Assembly (NCBI GenBank): GCA_005019695.1
Contig: RXID01011126.1
Span: 68,724 to 132,723 of the forward strand
Direction of reading: 5' to 3'
DNA from: Trichopus zeylanicus subsp. travancoricus
Lineage: Eukaryota; Streptophyta; Magnoliopsida; Dioscoreales; Dioscoreaceae
Length of the DNA: 64,000 nt
A program made the position numbers and the translations under genes. Under the pieces are notes generated by a model. It had not been told where the DNA came from and searched no databases. It saw only the letters and a program-made list of their open reading frames with translations. The first letter of the stretch is position 1. The number at the start of each line of letters is the position of its first letter. Below are positions 1 through 10,481 of this stretch, piece after piece.

Positions 1-1270
1 ATTATATTATTCTATTTTACTTCAAGATAAAGTATTAATTTTTAAAAAATAATGCATATTCGGTGCTTTTAAGTGTTATTGATATCCTTTATTTTGTACG
101 AAATTTAAGATTAAATTTAATATATTTTTTAAAATTGAGAGAATTAATTAATTTCTAATTTCATCCAAAAAATTCTCATCCAAATACCGGAATTAGACAA
201 TTCGATCAATTCCCTCAGTTTCTCGGAATCGACCGAGTTGACCAATAACTCAATTTCAGATTGGGAATTCATCCAGGTAGCCCGGAAGGGTCTATCTGGA
301 TGGATTTTGAAGTCCATGAATTGAGAGAATTAGACTAATTAAAAGTCTAATTTCTTAATTACGGTGTTTAGTTCGATTTGAAAATTTGGAATCAATAGAA
401 TTAGATAATTCTTGTCCTTTTCCAATTTCGGCTTTGAATTTTGAAAGTTTTGAGAGGAATTTGTCTAATTATCAGGAATTGCGGTGGGACGCCCAAATTA
501 AATAATAGATTTATATAATATTTATGCCATTTTTTAAAAATTTTTTATTTTTTAATTAATTTGTTTGATATTTATTTCGCTAAACATAAATTATTTTTAG
601 AAAAGTTTCTATTTTGAAATTGATCAAATTATTTAACTTGTAAGCTAGAATATAATAAATAGATCTTGAATTAATTTTATTATATTTATATAATTCTTCA
701 TTTATGGGCTAATTTAATAATTATATTAATTTTTGAAATAATAAATTATTTTTCTAAGAAAATATTTATTTTATAGTAATCAAATTATTTAACAGGAAAA
801 AATATTAAATAAATCAGAGATTAATTATATTATATTTATAGAATTCTTTATTTTCAGGCTGCTTTTAAATTGATATTAATTTTTTAATTAAGTTAGCATT
901 TTCTAATATTAGTATATTATATTATACTATTTACTTATAAATAATGTACTTATTTTTAGAAAATAGTATATATGTGACGTTTGTAGAATATATTTATAAT
1001 TTTTAGTATTTTGTAACTTAATTTAATATTAAATTTAATATATATGTATTTTACGTTTATCAAACTATTTAACATGAAAAAATATATTAAATAAATCCTG
1101 AATTAATTGTATTATAATTATACAATTCATTATTTTTCGGCCAATTTTCAAATTTATGTTAATTTTTTTAATTAACTTTGTGTTTTTTAATATTAGTATA
1201 TTATATTATTCTGTTGCTTATGAATGAAGTATTTATTTACAAAAAATAGTATATCAGTTATGTCTGTAAA
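1..1270. repeat. Block A AT-rich array, partial copy
   Basis: AT-rich tandem sequence with no gene. Subunits of about 280-285 bp repeat the motif TATTATATTATTCTATTT followed by CTTATAAATAAAG-like and AATAGTATATATGT-like stretches. Near 260-305 there is an imperfect inverted-repeat junction (gaattcatccagg / ctggatggatt). The start of the window matches 35876 onward almost base for base, so the left edge cuts into a unit. Confidence 0.8.
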
Positions 1271-2140
1271 TTAGAGGATAAGAATGGAGGAAACATATCC
1301 ATGTACTTCTCAAAAAATGGAGGATAAAAAACACAAAATCACCTCATCTTGCTCGCCTCGAAGCAAATTCTAGGGTTTCTATCTCGCAAAGAGAGAGAGC
1401 CATGACAGGGGTGAACGAGCACTGATGTATGAGGTTGATACATGGGGAAATGGTGCGAGTGCAGAGAATATATAGCCGCTAAATCTAGAGCTAGGGTTTT
1501 CTCGAGTCAGAGGGTTACCAAAGCTATCTAGAGGCTTCTGGAAAGTTTCTCTCGTTGGGCATAGCTAAACAATTCAAAAGAATGGAGTTTTTTCACATAT
1601 AACCCTATGTTAAAAAATTACATTTACCTATTCTACAGTATTTCATGTGTAGACCCCGAACACCATTTGATTTGAAATTAATATCAATATTTTTCAAAAT
1701 TATTTTTTTATAAAATTAATATTATTTATTTTATATTATTATCAAATTAAATTATTATTAAAAAATTAAATACCTTTTCGAATTTTAATTTATTTTAATA
1801 AAAAAATATTAATTTATAAAATTAATTTATTAATTTTGATTCTTATTTCGATCGCGAACCAAACAGTGCCCCGAAGTTGATACGAAGGTGCATGCAATAT
1901 CGAAGACAACTCCGGGGGTTTTAGAAACCATTCAGGATAAACATGTAATTTCATAAGCATTTCAGAGACCTGTTTGTAATTAATCCTATTTAATCTTATT
2001 TTCAAAAGTCAAATTTGATCCAGGAGAGCCCACATGATCCAACTATCCAAGAAAGCCCACACGATCCAACGGCTAAAAAAAACTCATCGATCGCATCCTA
2101 CCGTCCATTCCCGAATCGCCTTTCATCCCCGCTTCACCCC
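1271..2140. other. Intergenic or promoter-like, no gene seen
   Basis: AT-rich sequence with a moderately GC-rich patch at 1340-1560 that contains TCTAGGGTTT and GAGAGAGAG, motifs common in plant 5' leaders. No reading frame with family resemblance was found. A minus-strand frame of 60 codons in the copy at 37227-37409 is not open here, so I do not call a gene. Confidence 0.4.
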
Positions 2141-2144
2141 TCAC

Positions 2145-2151
2145 TATAAAA
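2145..2151 (+). promoter_or_regulatory. TATA box of gene remnant
   Basis: TATAAAA lies in a GC-richer stretch about 80 bp upstream of a first-exon-like segment, a normal plant distance. It is preserved in the duplicate at 38031-38037. The sequence resembles a class II core promoter; activity is inferred only. Confidence 0.5.
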
Positions 2152-2171
2152 CCCCCATTTTGGTCGTCTTC

Positions 2172-3064
2172 TCTCAGGCGATCGCAACTCAAATGGAGAG
2201 CTAAAGAGAGAGGGGACATCTAGATCGGTGGAATCACGTCCGATCGTCGGCGAGATACGAGATCTGGCAGCCCTTCTCCGGCGTGTTCTGGGAGGCTGAG
2301 CCTCTATGCCTTCATCCTCCAACCATGCTTGATCTGATTCTGCCAGTAAGTTCTGCCGGCTCGTTCTTCCCCTTGATTTTTTTTCTTTTCTTCGGATTTT
2401 ACCTATGATCTTCATGAGAGTGGACCCCATTGTAGATCTAGGACATTATACTGTAGATTTATGTTGAAAAACTCAAGATAAAGGATCTTATTTTTTGTTA
2501 TCTCGTTTTCGAAATTTGGTATTCTCTATCTTTTTCTCTGAATTTACTCTGTTTAATCACTTTAATCTTGCAAATGAAATTGTGAAATTATTAATAGATA
2601 GAAAATAAAAAATAGGAAAGAATTCCACGGTGCAGCTGATTTAGGCGCACAAAAACGAAGAAATATGTCGGTATATTGACAATTTGGGAGCAAATGCTTT
2701 CATTCTCCCCTAATTTTTGCGAGAAAATTGTTTTTCGGATTTTGAAATCAGAATCTGGCTGTCTTTTTTGGTCGTATTTTTGTCATTTTCAATTTCCCAC
2801 AATGACATCATCATCTCCGAATTTTGCCCTTCAGGAAATGGACCTATGCTTCGGTACACCACAAATAGCAGTGATCAAAAGGCCAGCAATGGAGGATCCG
2901 GATCGTGGATTAATTACTCGACGAACCTACGGCCCCTTCTTCTTCCCCGAGTGCCTACCTGACCCACGCTTTCAAAGCCTGTGCCTCCAACTCTAGCTCC
3001 AAATCCATCTCGGCCCAGCTCGACCTCAACCCTTCTCTGCTCCGCTACACTCGCTTCCTCTGAA
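2172..3064 (+). pseudogene. Unrecognised spliced gene remnant, copy 1
   Basis: Downstream of the TATA box is an exon-like segment (about 2180-2346) ending at a good donor, CA|GTAAGT. In the sister copy the same segment opens with ATG and encodes MAESPPITGEIRDLAALLRR; here the ATG has become GTG (cggtggaatc). A second exon-like segment starts after the acceptor TTCAG at about 2834 and reads NGPMLRYTTNSSDQKASNGG, with a stop at 2959. I do not recognise the family. Both copies carry the same TGA soon after SSN.A at the end of exon 1, so the reading frame was probably already broken before duplication, or the true frame splices earlier. There is no transposon coding signal. Confidence 0.4.
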
Positions 3065-3240
3065 AAACTAAAATAAATCCAAAAACTAGACATCAATTAA
3101 CAATAAAAATAATAATATTTAATATAAATTAATTTATGAATATTGTATTTTAAAATATGCATTTATAAGTATAATTTAAGTTTAAATTCAAAGTGATGCA
3201 CTGACTATTTCCCAAATTATTTTATTATTATGTATTATTC

Positions 3241-3965
3241 TGTATTTCTACTTCCTTTGCCATCATCTCGCGCAATAACGCATCTCCATCGATGATGGTA
3301 ACGATCAAACCCTTACCCTAGTTCCTTCTTCTTTGATTTCTATTGCTTGCGGCCATTGATTCGATTTCTCTATTCCAAGAAAACGACGGCTACTGTCGGC
3401 GAAGAACGAAGGCAATGGCTAGAGCCGGAAACTTCTCCCTCTTCCAGCCCATGCAGTAACGTATCTCAATCGGTGATGATAAGGACCAAACCCTAACCCT
3501 AATTTCATCATCTTCTTCTTCTTTTTTCTTTATCTTTGATTTCTATTGCTTGCCACCATTGATTCGATTTCTAAGTTCCAGAAAAAGCCTATGTCGAAGA
3601 TTCCACCTCCTCGCTGCGAGGGACACAGGAATTCGATCACATGCAGATCGACATCCAATTCTTTGGTAAATCGCAAACCCTAACTCTAACCCTAATTTAT
3701 TATTCTTCTTCGTCCTCCTCTTCTTCTTGATCTTCTTCTTGGATTTCTATTGCTTCCAGCCATTGATTAGATTTCTCTTTTCCAGAGAGAGCCTTGTGAA
3801 TACTTATTCTTCTTCTTCTTCTTCTTATTCTTCTATATCTATTGCTTGCGGCCATTGATTCAATTCCTCTGTTCTAGATACAGCCTTGTGAATACCACCT
3901 CTGCACTGGAGAGGATGCAGGAGTTCGACCACACGGAGATCGACATCCCAATCTCTGGTAATCCG
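3241..3965 (+). repeat. Tandem intron-exon-like units
   Basis: A unit beginning GATTTCTATTGCTTGC.GCCATTGATT starts near 3337, 3538, 3742 and 3834, with spacings of about 200, 204 and 92 bp. Each unit carries a CTTCTTCTT tract and several begin with CCCTAACCCTAA-type motifs. Two units contain related exon-like pieces, each followed by a GT donor: one around 3596-3664 (TQEFDHMQIDIQF) and one around 3895-3957 (MQEFDHTEIDIPISG). The array is repeated at 39070-39790. It looks like tandem duplication of one exon with its flanking intron. Confidence 0.6.
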
Positions 3966-5445
3966 CAAACCTTCTCACTAACCCTAATTTCTTGTTCGAG
4001 TTTTGTTTTTCACCACCATTATTTATATTCTCCTTTTCCATATTCTGAATGGTACTGTTTTCTGATTTCTACCAAATTCGTCAACTTGATGCTTCAGTTA
4101 GCATGATTTTGTATAATCATACATGATGTAACTATATGATTTGGCATCAACATCGAGGAATCCATACTTTGGATGTTTAATAGACACTGGATTTTGTCAG
4201 CTGATATTACCAAGACTAGGTTAGAGAGAAGAAGGATGCAAAGGTACTTCATTACTCATGGCAGAGAGTGGCCATCCATAGAATTGTGGTATACCAGAAG
4301 CTATTCCCTTTAAAATTTCACACATTCTAACTTCAAGCAAAATAATATTGATATCTTTGTTTTTGTATCTCTGATTCAGTCTAATTTCACTGCTTATAAA
4401 TAAGCATTTTTCTTCTTGACTGATATGACACAATAGTAGGTTTGGTAGCCACAGATGTCTGTCATGGTGTTGAAAATTGTGACATTTTGAGACTGAAATT
4501 AGAAATTAACTGATCATGTCCGATTGTCTTTTAATATATATATATATATATATAATATATTCCGTTGAAAGATTTCTAAATAGCATTTATGTCAATTTCA
4601 TCGAGATATATTTGGAAGAAAGTGTGTTAGCATGTTAGTTATTACATGCTGCTCATGTCTACTTTTGTGCCACATGGTTTTCAGCTCTCAAATTTCAGTT
4701 TTTTTAAAATATTTTGGCTTTGTATTAGAACAGCTACATCTTTTTTCCGTGGGCATTTTTCCCTCCAAAAACAAGGAAGCAAAATAGATATACATGTATG
4801 ACCTGACTGTTGTTGCTGACCCTGCCTTGAAATTTCTCTTGTATCATGTTCCTGACTCAATTCGGCAGTGCATTCAATTTCCTTTTTAAAAAAAAATTGG
4901 TAAATTTCTACCTTATAGATACTAGTAGAGAGGTATTTTCATGTGTTGTGGAAACCTTGTGTTATTTGAGTCATTTATTTAGGCCATGTTACCTGATCTA
5001 GTAGTAGTTCCACATTTTTTCAGGGGCAAAATAAATACCCCACAACCATCTCAATTATAGGGCATCTTGATTTGTGGTGTTAGTGGACTGGCAATATCAA
5101 TTTGATCATTGGTTCAGGTAAGCTAGGCCCTTTGCTTGGCTTAGTCTTTCACAGTTGCATTATAGAGCTTTTGTTGGCCCAAGCTAAGCTAATATGTTGT
5201 AACTATGCAAGTCTCCATGAATTTTGGCTGCAGTAAGCAGGGAATTATCACGAATAAAAGTTCTACAATTTAATTATCTGTCTGAATGTTTTCGTCATTG
5301 AGTAGGAAGTTCATTATGCAGTTATTGTTATTGTTGCTTTGATGATACAAGATTCTACAATTCTCATTTCTCTGTGATACTTCATCTCACTAATGTTTTT
5401 ACCAGTTCTCCTCCAAGATCATCAGGCTTCTGCAATCCTTAGGTA
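3838..5445 (+). pseudogene. Unrecognised intron-rich gene remnant
   Basis: After the exon-like piece ending at the donor CTCTG|GTAATC (about 3957), the sequence looks like plant intronic DNA with scattered exon-like bits. One is a short segment between the acceptor TTTTTACCAG and the donor TTAG|GTATGT near 5405-5440 that reads FSSKIIRLLQSL. The whole stretch is kept in the copy at 39660-41290 and partly at 16835-17776, with about 95 percent similarity by eye. No domain was recognised. It could be non-coding DNA carried along in the duplication; confidence that it was once a gene is modest. Confidence 0.3.
4532..4560. repeat. (TA)n microsatellite
   Basis: An uninterrupted run of TA dinucleotides. 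The corresponding tracts at 17472-17503 and 40372-40398 differ in length, as expected for slippage. Confidence 0.9.
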
Positions 5446-5794
5446 TGTCCACTTAGCACTTTCGTTTGTAGTTTGTTTGGAAAATTTTTTAGTGCCTCGT
5501 TACATTTTTGTTTTACTTTTAATGAAGATGGATGTGCTGCTTGGCAGCTAGTTGCTAATTAGTGGTAGGTTCTAGGTTTTGTGCCATGGGCTTGCATTTG
5601 AAAATGTTGTTTGATGCACCTATTTGTCAGGATAGGCTTTCAAGTGTCAGAGTATATAGACTAGTCTGAACGTAATAATTTGTGAGCTAGTATTAGCGTT
5701 GCAGAATTTATGGGTTATACATAACCTTTGGGTTGTAGAATAAACAGGCTATAGATTTGGGATTCAAAGTTTTGGATATATATATTTATAGGTG

Positions 5795-6105
5795 TTAATC
5801 CTATCAGGTTTTAAATCGTTAGATTTATCTAAGGATTAGTATATTAATACCTAAATAAGTCTAACGACTTAAAATCTAATAGAATTAATGTTAAACTTTT
5901 TAATCCTAAACTCATTTATACTAATTTTTAGATAATCTAACGGTTTAAAACCTAATAGGATTAATGCTAAAATCCTATGAATAAGGCTAAGATCTAATAG
6001 AATTAAGGCTAAAATTCTAATCCTAAACTCATTTATACTAATCCTTAGATAATCTAACGGTTTAAAACCTAATAGGATTAATGTTAAAATCCTATCAATA
6101 AGATT
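5795..6105. repeat. Foldback repeat
   Basis: The stretch GGTTTTAAATCGTTAGAT near 5815 is the approximate reverse complement of ATCTAACGGTTTAAAACC near 6052, so the region can fold into a long imperfect hairpin. Inside, a unit of about 121 bp starting TTTATACTAAT is tandemly repeated at about 5912 and 6033. The repeat is duplicated at 41635-41945. The structure fits a foldback or MITE-like element; no target duplication was identified. Confidence 0.6.
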
Positions 6106-6117
6106 TATATCTATTTA

Positions 6118-6531
6118 GGAGTGAGCAAAATCGGTTTACCGTATCGGTTTTGCATATTTTAGAACTGGAATTGGATTTTGGTTCTTAAAAAATTGAGAAT
6201 TGAAATCGTACCGGTTTGAGTTAAAAATCAATTTTTTGGTTCTGGTTTTGATCGGTTCTAAATCGGTATACCGATTTTTTAATTATTTATTTTAAATTAT
6301 TTTATTTTACATTAAAATTCTATAAAAAATTAATTATAATCCTATAAAGATATAATTTAAAATTTGTTAATATAAATATAATATAAAAAATTATATTTTA
6401 AAATTCTATTATATATATATATATAATTCAAACCGGAATCGTACTTGTTTGTTTGAGAATCGGTTTTCCAATACTGTTCTCAACCAGTACGATTCGGTAT
6501 ACCAATTTTTTTGATTTTTTTGCTCACCCTT
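6118..6531. mobile_element. hAT-like MITE, copy 1
   Basis: The left end GGAGTGAGCAAAATCGGTTT and the right end TTTTTTGCTCACCCT form terminal inverted repeats. The interior is full of CGGT/ACCG-type short inverted motifs and is AT-rich, with no coding sequence. Elements starting with AGGGGTGAGCAAA are typical of plant hAT-like MITEs. I could not see a clean 8-bp target duplication because the right flank is a microsatellite. A homologous right half lies at 17776-17888, and a full copy with its right half inverted lies at 41963-42380. Confidence 0.6.
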
Positions 6532-6600
6532 GCGCGCGCGCGCGCGCACACACACACACACATACACACACACACACACACACACATATAGAGAAAGAGA
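6532..6600. repeat. (GC)n(AC)n microsatellite
   Basis: A run of GC followed by about 20 AC dinucleotides, then a TATA-GAGA tail. The sister loci carry (TA)n(GA)n instead, so this tract has changed composition since duplication. Confidence 0.9.
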
Positions 6601-7643
6601 GGTTTATAATTTTGGACTTCAGGATTTATGAAGTATGGTCCTTTGGGCTTTAACAGTATGAACCCCTAAACCATGATGTCCACCTAATGGGCACGTGCGG
6701 CTATCGCCTTCCGTGTTGACTATTACTCTTGACATTTATTTAATGGTCAGTGGTTTTGCAAGTTGTTTTTATTGGTTTTCTCTAAGCTTGATGATTATAC
6801 AGCCAAAAATTGGCTGATATTTTTGATATTGCATTTCTACTTGTGTCAATTAGCTGCTTTTACTGTTTGCGCAGCTTTTTTTGTATTTTGCTTTTTCATG
6901 CAATTGCAATTCTGCTGGTTAAGTTTTGGAAGCGGATTTGAACTTTTTGTTTGTTTGATTGTCTTTGCATAGATTTGGTGAGTTTTTAAATATTCCTAAA
7001 TGATTTACAATTTTTGAAATGCTAAACAATTTATATTCCCAAATTTGTGAATTTGGAGTTATGTTACAAATATTATTTATGATTAATTTATTTTGGCAAA
7101 AAAAATTAATCAAATAATGCTATAATTCCAAAAATAGAAAAAAAAAAAACCTTGCCACCTGATTGGAGAACTATGCATATAAAATACAACACATTTGTAC
7201 ACAAAGCGGTCCAAATGGGGCTGACTATAACTATGCCTAATGATGCCCCACGTGAAGGCCCAAGTACGGGCTAGCATAATGACCATAACCCAATAATAAC
7301 AGTAAATATAATTTAAATTAAATTTTATAGTTAATTATTTATTGGGTAGATCAATTTTTAAATTTAGAGATAATAATTGTATTTAATTTATTAAAAGATT
7401 TTTTTATTTATAAATTTCTATGTGATTTTAGTTTGATTTATATAAATCTTTTGAATAATTTATATTTGTGAGTGTATACCAACCTTAGTTGGTCGGTAAT
7501 ATTAACTCTTTGGATTTGACATAAATTTATTAGAAATAAATATTCAAAATGACTTGCATGTAAATAAGATTATAGGATACTAAATGTAGTCATCTCTAAA
7601 TTCTAAACATTAATATTTTGACTCTTTTTTTTATGTATTAACA
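6601..7643. other. Non-coding part of block alpha
   Basis: AT-rich, intron-like sequence shared with 42410-43464, and as far as about 7243 with 17960-18597. No gene was recognised. Open frames here are short and lack family resemblance. Confidence 0.5.
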
Positions 7644-9269
7644 CCAAGGTTTTGAATTTTGATTTCGGAATCGATTTTGACACTCAAAGAAATTAACGCA
7701 TTTTGGTCAAAATCATTTTCAAAATATTTTTTTATTTGTTAATTATATTTTGATCAAAATTTAACTTTATTTTAACTATTTTTTAACTTCAAATTAAAAA
7801 TATTATAATATATTTAAAAAATTTTACAACAATGAACAATAATATATCATACATTAAAAACTCATACATGTGAACAATAGTCACATACAGGCGAATAGTA
7901 TCTGACAGAGACTGACGAAGGCGCAAGTGCATTGGTGTGAGGGTTAGGCCAGCAGGGTGTTGGAGACAGGCTAGTGACGGCGTTGACGCGAGAGTGCGGG
8001 TGCGGGCGCCAAAGGTCGGCGCGAGAGCGCTGGTGTGAGCCAGGCCAGCGAGGGAGAGGGTGCCAGGCCGGCAGGCCTGCGAGTGTGGGCACCAAAGGGT
8101 GGCGAGGGACCGAGCGTGGGCGCTTGGATGCACGGGCACTTGGGAATGTGGCCGCTCAGGTAGGCACTCGGGCGCGCGGGTAGACAAGGGCGGGCGCCTG
8201 AGCACGGACATGTAGGCTCTCGAGCGTGCGCTTCGGCACGTGCGTGGGCGCTCAAGCACTCGGGTACGGCGCGTGCTCGGGCTAGTGCGCCGATGCGAAC
8301 TCGGGCTCACGCGGCTCGGGTGCGCAGGCACTTGGTCGAGCGGGCGGTCGGGTGGGTGAGTGCAAGTGTGGGCGCACATGCATGCGTTTGGGCGGGCATG
8401 CGCTGGGGCGGGAGTGCTAGTGTGGGCGCGCACTAGCCCTGAGCCATGGGCGCGGGGGCGGGGGCGGGGGCAAGCGCGCGCTTGCCCCAAGCCGCGAGTG
8501 TGGGCCCCGAGCCGCGGGTGTGAGGTCAAGCATGTGCGCAGCCACGGGCTCGCCCTGAGGAGCGAGCACAGTCTCGTCGGCGTGGGCAGGCTCAGCAGGC
8601 GCACGGGCGTGTGGGAGCAGGCTCGCCAGTGAGGTGGGCTCACCGGCGCGTTCTCTAGCGTGGCGAGCACGCGAACGCGGCCTCGCCGGTGTGGGCTCTA
8701 GCGCGGCGGGAACGCAGGCGCAGGCTCACCGACGCGGGCTTGAGCGCGGCAGGCACACATGCACCAGTTCGCCAACAAGGGCTCTCGTGCGCTGACGCGG
8801 GCGTAGGCTTGGACTCTTTGGCGCGTGGACAGTGCTGATACAGAAAAAACCAAAATCTAATCGATCGAAACATTTTGGCGAAATGTTTTGCTACTAGTAT
8901 TTGCATTTAAGATGAGTAGGCACTCGGGCGAGCACACCGGCTCATGGGCGCTCGGGCGCTCGGGCCAAGCTAACGATGATGCGGGCACCATGCTGACGAG
9001 TGCATGGGTGCGGGCACCGAGCGCCAGAGGCTTGCTCGATGCCGGCGATGGCCTCTGGCGCTTGCGTCCTCATCAGCCTCGCGTCAACACGCGAGCACTT
9101 GTTGGCATCGAGCCTGCACCCTCGCGCTGGCCTCTGAGGCTCCCACGGGTGTGGGCGCGATGCCGGAGTAAAACCGAAATCAAATTAACCGAAACATTTT
9201 GCCCAGGCCAAAATCGAAACGTTTTAGGCCGAAACATTTCATTTTTGGTTGAAACTTAAACCCTGGTCC
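7644..9269. mobile_element. GC-rich TIR element, copy S1
   Basis: The left end CCAAGGTTTTGAATTTTGAT and the right end (reverse complement GGACCAGGGTTTAAGTTTCA) are imperfect inverted repeats. Between AT-rich arms lies a GC island (about 7913-8840 and 8920-9165) made of degenerate repeats of GGGCGCGGGCACGGGCTCGC-like words. A 293-codon frame on the minus strand here is a low-complexity Pro/Arg/His/Ala string, not a protein. The GC-rich core with AT-rich ends recalls Pack-MULE-type elements, but no 9-bp target duplication was found and the superfamily is uncertain. Copies lie at 43465-45142, 10477-12963 and 56434-57370. Confidence 0.5.
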
Positions 9270-9390
9270 ACCGACGTTGAAGCTCAACAACGACCCATTA
9301 TTGGCCAAATAATGTCCCACAAAAATGCATGATACCCACCCATGTTGGGCCACAAAATGCCAAATAACGGTTTGGCTAGTATTCCAACGA

Positions 9391-10481
9391 TTATGTCAGC
9401 CAATAAAGGATGTATATGTAGCTTTACATCTTTTTCTGTATGGGCCATTCTTGTAGATAGCTGGAAGTTAATTCGATCCATGATTGAAGGATAGTTTGTT
9501 TTAGCAGTTGAAGAAAATATTAGATCTAGAGTACTTTTGTTGTTTTGAAACAAAAGAAATAGGAGCCATATGGATGCACAACATAGTTCCTTTTGTGGTA
9601 AGTCATACTAAGGATTTTCTTTGTTTCCCTTTTGCCACACACTACCAATTCATTTGTTTATTGCCAGATTATTGTTTCAAACTTTTTACACCATGAAATA
9701 TGTGATATAGCCTGTTAGAAAATTTTTCTTCAATCCATTTTACTTCAGGACTTAGTTTTTTTCCCTCATCAGGATCAAGTGGGTTATTTGTAATTCTACT
9801 GTACCCAATTACTTCAAGACCTTATGATTTAATTGGAATCATGGATAACTCTAAATGTCATCCTTTATGATTATATAGGGCTAATGTTGTCCACATTTAT
9901 GGCTTTCCATTTAGCATAAGTAATTTTCTAATGTTCAGTTGAGATCATGTTAGACAAGTTGTACAATTTGACTTGCAATGTTTTGTTGGGCGTGAACTAG
10001 GTTCTGTTCCAAGAGGAATGCAGACAGAAAAACCACATAACCAGGCCTATTGAAAAAGGCTAAATGACTAAATATCCACCTCAGCATGCTAGCATGAAAA
10101 TGTTATGATTAGATGGAAAATGTGGTTTATTAGTGATGTTGAGGCATTGGATGGGAGATGGGGGAGGGAGAAGAGAATGTTGATTTTTTTATAACCTAAT
10201 TACAAGTTTTTTTCTATATCAACATGTTGATGTGGATCAAGTTGTCCACTTGGCTTTTTTCAAAAGATCTTTAGGTGGTATGCGTGTCTTCAGGAACAGC
10301 TGAGCGGAGCTGGTCAGGTGTTAATAATCAGTTCTATTGCTATGTGCATCAATTTGAATTTTGCTTGTTCAGTGTTGGAGCTTGATATATGATGCCAATT
10401 TGATACAAATTGGCTGGCCTCGTTATGTCTCTAATGTGATTTTTATTTGTAGGGTCCAGGATGATGCCTCTGCCAGTTGAC
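9391..10481. repeat. Duplicated block beta, copy 1
   Basis: About 1.09 kb nearly identical to 54716-55805. Its left junction with block alpha falls on TTATG, shared by both partners; in the other copy the block follows the RGG-protein pseudogene. No coding family was recognised. A 62-codon frame (MKKILDLEYFCCFETKEIGA...) survives in both copies, and a GT donor follows a possible exon near 9600, so intronic origin is likely. Confidence 0.8.

Larger units (their letters stand above)
1271..9395. repeat. Duplicated block alpha, copy 1
   Basis: This block is collinear with 37161-45265 at offsets drifting from about 35.89 to 35.82 kb, which shows only small indels between copies. A third, shortened copy lies at 16835-18597. 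It holds an unrecognised gene remnant, a tandem exon-like array, a foldback repeat, a MITE and a GC-rich TIR element, each listed separately. The block ends where it joins block beta through a shared TTATG at 9391-9395; the copy at 45265 continues into block delta instead. Confidence 0.85.

Noticed and set aside
1814..2005. 63-codon minus-strand frame
   Set aside because: Crosses AT-rich DNA and a GC patch with no family resemblance; broken in the sister copy.
3481..3980. Interstitial telomere repeats
   Set aside because: Only one to three CCCTAA-type units occur in each place, as in ordinary plant leaders and introns; not a telomere remnant.
7789..8670. A 293-codon frame on the minus strand
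   Set aside because: Low-complexity Pro/Arg/His/Ala sequence in a GC-rich repeat; the sister copy at 43683-44480 has a different length and frame, so there is no selection on a protein.
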